DNA of 64,000 nucleotides, taken from contig NZ_JAPVLU010000001.1 in NCBI RefSeq assembly GCF_027158205.1, positions 124,001 to 188,000 of the forward strand, read 5' to 3'. Below are positions 59,661-64,000 of this stretch, in pieces (the stretch's first letter is position 1; each line of letters starts with the position of its first letter). Made by a program: the position numbers and the translations under genes. This DNA comes from Streptomyces sp. H39-S7. Its GTDB lineage: Bacteria > Actinomycetota > Actinomycetes > Streptomycetales > Streptomycetaceae. The notes beneath the pieces were generated by a model. That model was given only the letters and a program-made list of their open reading frames with translations, did not search any database and was not told the origin of the DNA.

Positions 59661-60146
59661 ATGAACGAGGCCGAGAAAAGCGGCGGCGGGAAAGCGGCGC
59701 CGGCCGCCCACACCCGCCGCCGGGTGCTCCGTGCGGCGTTCACCGCCGCCGTCGCCGTCACCGGCACGACCGCGGTGCTCTACCCGATCGTCACGTCCGG
59801 GGAGCCGGAGGGGGAGAAGTCCGCGGCGGGCAGGTCCGCCTCGGGGAACGACCCGGCCGGGCCCGCCCCGGAACCGGCCGGCGGAGGCTTCGACGAGGTC
59901 TACCGGGGGCGCCGCATCCAGGGTGTGCCCACCGGCACGGCCGACGGATCCGAGACCGACGGATCTCCCGTCGTCATCCTGATCGACGGCAGGATGCTGC
60001 ACGTCATGCGGCGCGCGGACGGCACCTACGTGAGCGTGGCCAACCACTACCAGCCGTACGCCACCCCGCTCGACACGGCCCGCGGCGCGGTCGACGTGAT
60101 CGGCGCGGCCAAGCTGTCGCTCGCCGGCAACTCCTACCAGCACTGA
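59661..60146 (+). CDS. melC1: Tyrosinase cofactor/copper chaperone MelC1
   Basis: A 161-residue caddie protein that loads copper into tyrosinase and carries it out of the cell. A twin-arginine signal (HTRRRVLRAAFTAAVAVTGT) is followed by a variable linker and the conserved core FDEVYRGRRIQGVP and GRMLHVMRRADGTYVSVANH with YQPYATPLDTAR. The Tyr in that core covers the tyrosinase active site in known structures. It lies directly before melC2 (20-bp gap) in the classic mel operon order. Confidence 0.95.
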   Translation: MNEAEKSGGGKAAPAAHTRRRVLRAAFTAAVAVTGTTAVLYPIVTSGEPEGEKSAAGRSASGNDPAGPAPEPAGGGFDEVYRGRRIQGVPTGTADGSETDGSPVVILIDGRMLHVMRRADGTYVSVANHYQPYATPLDTARGAVDVIGAAKLSLAGNSYQH

Positions 60147-60166
60147 CAGCAGAAGGGCCGAGACCG

Positions 60167-61036
60167 GTGTACATCCGCCAGAACCAGAAGAACATGACGC
60201 GCGCCCAGCGGGCGACGTTCGTCCGCGCGGTCCTGAAACTGAAGGGCAAGGGCGTCTACGACGAGTTCGTCCGCATACACGGTCAGTACTACGTCTCCGA
60301 CGGGGACACCGGCCTACGCGTCGGCCACATGACGCCCACGTTCTTCCCGTGGCACCGCCGGCTCCTCCTGGAGTTCGAACGCGCGCTGCAGTCCGTGGAA
60401 CCGAGCGTCACCCTGCCCTACTGGGACTGGACGCGGGACAACTCGAAGACCTCCTCGATCTGGGCGTCCGACTTCCTCGGCGGCGACGGCCGCGCATCCG
60501 ACGGCCAGGTCATGACCGGGCCCTTCGCCTACTCCTACGGCAAGTGGCCGATCTCCGTCGGCGTCACGGAGGAGAAGTACCTGACGCGGCAGTTCGGCCG
60601 CCCGGACCGCCCGATCGCGCTGCCCACGAAGGCGGAGCTCGACAAGGTGCTGCAGGACCCGCTCTACGACGCCGCCCCGTGGAACTCGACCGCCACTACG
60701 CGCGGGTTCCGCAACCGGCTGGAGGGGTGGACGGTCGGCGAGGCGCAGGGCGGGTTCCTCCACAACCGGGTCCACCAGTGGATCGGCGGCCACATGACGG
60801 GTGCCACCTCGCCCAACGACCCGGTCTTCTGGCTGCACCACGCCTTCATCGACCTCGTCTGGCTGCGCTGGCAGCGCATGCACCCGAAGTCGGGGTACCT
60901 GCCGGCCCGGCCGCTGGCCGCCTCCGACCCGGAGCACGGCCGCGTCATCAGCTTCAACGAGCCCATGCCGCCGTGGAAGACCAAGCCGTCCGAGGTCATG
61001 AGCCTGCACAACGCCTACCGGTACGAGGAGAACTGA
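60167..61036 (+). CDS. melC2: Tyrosinase MelC2
   Basis: A 289-residue binuclear copper monophenol oxidase that makes melanin from tyrosine. CuA ligands are His38 (RIHGQYY), His54 (VGHMTPTFF) and His63 (PWHRRLL). CuB ligands are His199 and His203 (FLHNRVHQW) and His225 (FWLHHAFID). It has no signal peptide of its own and is exported with MelC1. GTG 60167 is the start. It is somewhat longer than the S. castaneoglobisporus enzyme because of an insertion near residue 100. Confidence 0.96.
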   Translation: MYIRQNQKNMTRAQRATFVRAVLKLKGKGVYDEFVRIHGQYYVSDGDTGLRVGHMTPTFFPWHRRLLLEFERALQSVEPSVTLPYWDWTRDNSKTSSIWASDFLGGDGRASDGQVMTGPFAYSYGKWPISVGVTEEKYLTRQFGRPDRPIALPTKAELDKVLQDPLYDAAPWNSTATTRGFRNRLEGWTVGEAQGGFLHNRVHQWIGGHMTGATSPNDPVFWLHHAFIDLVWLRWQRMHPKSGYLPARPLAASDPEHGRVISFNEPMPPWKTKPSEVMSLHNAYRYEEN

Positions 61037-61067
61037 CCCGCTCAGGACCGGCGAGCGAACGTACGAG

Positions 61068-61102
61068 TGCGGCCTCCCGCGAAGTGATCGCGGGAGGCCG
61101 CA
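61068..61102. terminator. Tyrosinase operon terminator
   Basis: A 15-bp perfect stem (TGCGGCCTCCCGCGA, 61,068-61,082, complement 61,088-61,102) with a 5-base loop. Confidence 0.85.
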
Positions 61103-61237
61103 CCGGTTGGACGGGGGCGTTCGCCCCAGGCCGCTGAACGGACGGGTGACAGGACGGTCGTGCTTCGTCCCGCCGGCCCGTCGTGCCGGGCCGGTCGTCG
61201 TCCGGTCCAGCGGCCCCACAGCTGTTGGGAGCCGGGA

Positions 61238-61495
61238 CTACCAGGCGTCGTGGCCCGAGACGTTCTCGCAGTGGTTGCCGAACGCCGGGTTCAGGAGGCC
61301 GATCACGTTGACGGTGTTGCCGCAGACGTTGATCGGCACGTGAACGGGGACCTGGGCCTGGTTGCCGGACAGAACGCCGGGGGAACCGATGGCAGCACCC
61401 TGGGCACCGGCGTCGGCGGCAGCCATGCCGGCACCCGCGGCCAGAACGGCACCGGCCGCGGCGGTGATGGCGGCTGCCTTGGCGATACGCGACAT
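61238..61495 (-). CDS. Short chaplin
   Basis: An 85-residue secreted chaplin. The signal peptide (MSRIAKAAAITAAAGAVLAA ... AAA) is followed by one domain (SPGVLSGNQAQVPVHVPINV, CGNTVNVIGLLNPAFGNHC) with paired cysteines and a short C-terminal extension (ENVSGHDAW) that most short chaplins lack. ATG 61495 has an AAGGAG site. Its place next to melC recalls chpG of S. coelicolor. Confidence 0.9.
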   Translation of the reverse strand: MSRIAKAAAITAAAGAVLAAGAGMAAADAGAQGAAIGSPGVLSGNQAQVPVHVPINVCGNTVNVIGLLNPAFGNHCENVSGHDAW

Positions 61496-61870
61496 CGAAA
61501 TCTCCTTGATGGTGAAACCCAACCGCAGTTCCTGCGGCATTGACGCCTGCGCAACGCGTGTGAATGCCGCATAGTCACGCAGGTTGAGCTGAACTGATGA
61601 ACGTCACCGCCCGTGAGGGCGGCCCGACACCAAAGGCCCCGAAGCTTGGACGCTCCGGAGCCTTCGCGCGGGGGTGTTGCGCCCTGTCCAACGATCACGG
61701 CTTCCGCCGGACACGGGCGGCGCGGGGGTACCGGCGCTTTTCTCCGGACATACCGTCGTATCGCATGTGCGATCGACAAGACCTCGTTCGGCTGGTTTAA
61801 CAGTGCGGACTCGCTCGGTCAGGTGACTGCGGGGCGGGCCGGGCCCGGACCGCCGTTACAGTCCGTTGCC
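61496..61870. other. 375-bp intergenic region
   Basis: Divergent upstream region of the short chaplin (minus) and the DUF5949 gene (plus). Overlapping open frames here lack ribosome sites and normal composition, so I see no gene. No BldN-like promoter of the rodlin type was found. Confidence 0.55.
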
Positions 61871-62374
61871 ATGAGTCAGACCAGTACCGCTCCGGACATC
61901 ACGCGTCAGAGCCAGATGGGCACCCTCGCGGTGATCCCCTGGGCCGGCGAGCACACCGAGGACGAACGGGACATCGCGTTCCTCCTGGCCTACTCCCTCG
62001 GCGACGTCGAGGGCGGCCCGGAGGTGGCGGAGAGCGCCATCGCGGCGGCGATGGAGGAGGTCGGCCTGCCGGTCGGCGGAGCCGTCCTGGACATCGCCCA
62101 GCTGTCCAAGGCCCCCGTGAAGCTCCTGGTCGAGGGCGGCCAGGCCGTCCTGACCATGCCGTACCTGCACGCGGCCTGCCCCGTGCCCGAGCAGTGGGTG
62201 GAGGCGGCCCGCGAGCGCGGCATGGTGTATTTCCTGTTCGCCACCCGGCCGTGGCCGGAGGCGGCACCGGGCAAGCCGGTCAGCGAAGAGCTCCTCAAGT
62301 CCTTCGTGGGCGACGAGACGATGCTCGCCGGCTCCGCGCACTGCTTCGTACCCGTCGGCTCCCTCCAGGGCTGA
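61871..62374 (+). CDS. DUF5949 family protein
   Basis: A 167-residue soluble protein characteristic of Streptomyces: SQMGTLAVIPWAGEHTEDER, FLLAYSLGDVEGGPEVAESA, KLLVEGGQAVLTMPYLHA and YFLFATRPWPEAAPGKPVSE. Function is unknown. ATG 61871 gives the expected start. It is transcribed alone toward a strong bidirectional terminator. Confidence 0.8.
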   Translation: MSQTSTAPDITRQSQMGTLAVIPWAGEHTEDERDIAFLLAYSLGDVEGGPEVAESAIAAAMEEVGLPVGGAVLDIAQLSKAPVKLLVEGGQAVLTMPYLHAACPVPEQWVEAARERGMVYFLFATRPWPEAAPGKPVSEELLKSFVGDETMLAGSAHCFVPVGSLQG

Positions 62375-62394
62375 CGCCCCGGCCCGCACCAACG

Positions 62395-62431
62395 CGAAGG
62401 TCCCCGCGGGCAGTGCCCGCGGGGACCTTCG
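62395..62431. terminator. Strong bidirectional terminator
   Basis: An 18-bp perfect stem (CGAAGGTCCCCGCGGGCA, 62,395-62,412, complement 62,414-62,431) between convergent genes. Confidence 0.9.
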
Positions 62432-62447
62432 TGGCGCTTCCGGTGTC

Positions 62448-63350
62448 CTACGACTGGGTGAGCAGCCCGGCGCGCAGCCGGGTAAGGGTCCGGGTCAGCA
62501 GCCGGGACACGTGCATCTGGGAGACCCCGAGCTCGGCACCGATCTCGGACTGCGTCATCTCCTGGCCGAAGCGCATCCGCAGGATGGCACGGTCCCGCTC
62601 GCCGAGTTCGGCCATCAGCGGCTTGAGGGCCTGGAGGTTCTCGACCGCCTCCATGCCCGGGTCGTCCTCACCGAGCCGGTCGACGAACGAACTGCCCGCG
62701 GCTTCCTCGTTGTTCTCGCCCGCCGGGAGGTCAAGGGAGCCGGCGGTGTAGCCGTTGCTGGCGACGAGCCCCTCGTTCACCTCGGCGGGGGTCAGGTCCA
62801 GGTATTCGGCCAGCTCCGCGGTGGTCGGGGAACGGTCCATCCGCTGGGCGAGCGCGTCCTTCGCCTGCGCCAGCGCGATCCGGCGCTCCTGGAGGCTCCG
62901 CGGCACGTGCACGGCCCAGCTGGTGTCCCGGAAGAAGCGCTTGATCTCACCCGAGATGTACGGAATGGCGAACGTGGTGAACTCGACCTCGCGCGACAGG
63001 TCGAACCGGTCGATCGCCTTTATCAGGCCGATCGTGCCGACCTGGACGATGTCCTCCATGTCCTCCGACCGGTTGCGGAACCGGCCGGCGGCGAACCTGA
63101 CCAAGGAGAGGTTCAACTCGATCAGGGTGTTCCGCGCGTACTGGTAGTCGCGCGTCCCCTCGTCCAGCGTCCGCAGGCGGTCGAAGAAGAGCTTCGACAG
63201 GGCTCGCGCGTCCTGCGGCGCGACCTTGCCGGCTTCCTCGATCCACGGCAGCTCCGTCACCGACGAGGCACAGCCGCCCGTGGTCGGGCCATCAACGACG
63301 GCTGTGTCGGCAACCACAGCTGCGTCGGCCGAGTTCACTAGCGCTGTCAT
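62448..63350 (-). CDS. SigB/SigF-type RNA polymerase sigma factor
   Basis: A 300-residue sigma-70 group 3 factor with regions 2 (QYARNTLIELNLSLVRFAAG, EDIVQVGTIGLIKAIDRFDL), 3 (RRIALAQAKDALAQRMDRSP) and 4 (MRFGQEMTQSEIGAELGVSQ). Region 2.4 (FTTFAIPYISGEIKRFFRDT) is typical of the stress and sporulation SigB/F/G branch. Which Streptomyces paralogue this is cannot be told from the sequence alone. ATG 63350 is preferred over ATG 63359, which is too close to the GGGAGG site. Confidence 0.93.
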   Translation of the reverse strand: MTALVNSADAAVVADTAVVDGPTTGGCASSVTELPWIEEAGKVAPQDARALSKLFFDRLRTLDEGTRDYQYARNTLIELNLSLVRFAAGRFRNRSEDMEDIVQVGTIGLIKAIDRFDLSREVEFTTFAIPYISGEIKRFFRDTSWAVHVPRSLQERRIALAQAKDALAQRMDRSPTTAELAEYLDLTPAEVNEGLVASNGYTAGSLDLPAGENNEEAAGSSFVDRLGEDDPGMEAVENLQALKPLMAELGERDRAILRMRFGQEMTQSEIGAELGVSQMHVSRLLTRTLTRLRAGLLTQS

Positions 63351-63622
63351 GTTCCTCATCCTCCCAGGAGCAACCGGCAATAGCACCCGCCTACCCCGGC
63401 CTTTCCCTCTCACACCCGCAATCTTCACGATTGCTTTCGCGGGCGGGTTCGGGGGGTCGGTACGGCGGATCGGCGCGGCGTCGGGGCCCTGGAGGGAACG
63501 GATGCGGTGCGGGTGGCTGGAGCGTCCTGGAGGGGGAGAAGTTCTGGGGCGTGGAGATTCCCGCACTCCGGGGAGGCGGTCTCGACACGTCAGGTGGTTC
63601 CGGCGGTCGGTCCGGGGCGGGG

Positions 63623-64000
63623 TCAGGCCGCGCAGGGGAACCGTTCGAAGCGCTCGTCCGCCGGGACCAGGTCGCCGGCGGGGGCGTCGGTCACCGGGGC
63701 GGGGCTCGTGTCGCCGAGGCCGGCGGTGCGCTGGCGGGAGACGGGGGAGGCGCCGTGGGCCTCGGCGCGGATGCGCTGCTTGATGGTGGGCGGCAGGGAC
63801 CCTTCGCGGCGGGGCTCGCTCCCGGTGAGGGCCGTGCAGGCCGCGAAGGACGCGTGGCGCGGCAGCGGGACGATCGGCGCGGGCCGCTCGGACGTCCCGA
63901 CCGCCCGGCGGACGGCCTCGGCCGGGGCGGTGAGCCGCAGCGCGGTGAGGATCCCGGCGAGAACGCCGAGGAAGACGGTCCAGAACTGCGCGACCTTGGT
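63623..64000 (-). CDS. C-terminal part of a DUF6344 protein (start outside window)
   Basis: The minus strand is open from the right edge to TGA 63,623-63,625. The visible 125 residues begin with a membrane-like segment (FWTVFLGVLAGILTALRLTA), then a Pro-rich linker, then LPPTIKQRIRAEAHGASPVS and APAGDLVPADERFERFPCAA. This fits Streptomyces DUF6344 proteins by recall. Function is unknown. Confidence 0.65.
   Translation of the reverse strand, partial: TKVAQFWTVFLGVLAGILTALRLTAPAEAVRRAVGTSERPAPIVPLPRHASFAACTALTGSEPRREGSLPPTIKQRIRAEAHGASPVSRQRTAGLGDTSPAPVTDAPAGDLVPADERFERFPCAA

Noticed and set aside
1..64000. CRISPR array or rRNA operon
   Set aside because: No regularly spaced direct repeats and no rRNA sequence were seen.

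Overview
The window is Streptomyces DNA. GC is very high, most genes start with GTG or ATG and overlap as ATGA or GTGA, and three rodlin genes, four chaplin genes and a melC1-melC2 tyrosinase operon are present together. From memory, the right half resembles the chpG-melC-chpF-polysaccharide-chpA/D-rdlAB neighbourhood of S. coelicolor. That synteny is recalled, not searched.

Bases 1 to about 29,768 look like an integrated mobile island. The left end carries a mobilisation module: the tail of a DUF2637 membrane protein, paired inverted repeats that could be oriT, a MobC-like protein, a relaxase and a ParB-like protein read from a CTG codon. The right end is marked by a 3' fragment of tRNA-Gly(UCC), the usual scar left by a tRNA-targeting integrase. 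No integrase gene is visible, so it presumably lies left of the window.

Two cargo blocks lie inside the island. The first (4,014-13,128) has a HAD hydrolase, an XRE regulator with a rare TTA codon, and a tightly coupled run of sugar genes: GT8, APH-type kinase, GT2, PIG-L deacetylase, P-loop nucleotide-kinase-like protein and GT4, closed by a convergent second APH kinase. I cannot match it to a known pathway. The second (13,349-29,455) looks like a defence island cut up by insertion sequences. It holds an HNH-like protein, a 1409-residue trypsin/STAND ATPase/14-repeat WD40 protein with its small trypco1 partner (visibly lower GC), and a large protein with a HEPN-like RNALVH motif. The HEPN-like gene lost its last 50 codons to an ISAs1 element flanked by a perfect 10-bp target duplication, so the ancestral gene can be rebuilt. 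Two related IS5-type elements and a third IS5-type element whose 18-bp ends enclose a passenger gene fill the rest.

From 29,770 on the DNA looks like core chromosome. 29,846-42,773 holds small unknown proteins, a SARP-ATPase regulator co-transcribed with an RpiR regulator, a hemerythrin/DUF4267 pair, a secreted beta-helix enzyme, DUF389, and a WYL regulator with a perfect operator facing a two-gene operon. 42,845-61,495 is the aerial-surface locus: rodlins with BldN-like promoters, a cell-wall-anchored long chaplin, three short chaplins, an eight-gene exopolysaccharide operon (46,612-56,200), a secreted GH26-like enzyme and tyrosinase. The window ends with a DUF5949 protein, a SigB/SigF-type sigma factor and the tail of a DUF6344 protein.

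Inferred logic: the core half builds and remodels the hydrophobic sheath and extracellular polysaccharide of aerial hyphae. The left half is recently acquired DNA carrying an uncharacterised sugar pathway and anti-invader genes.
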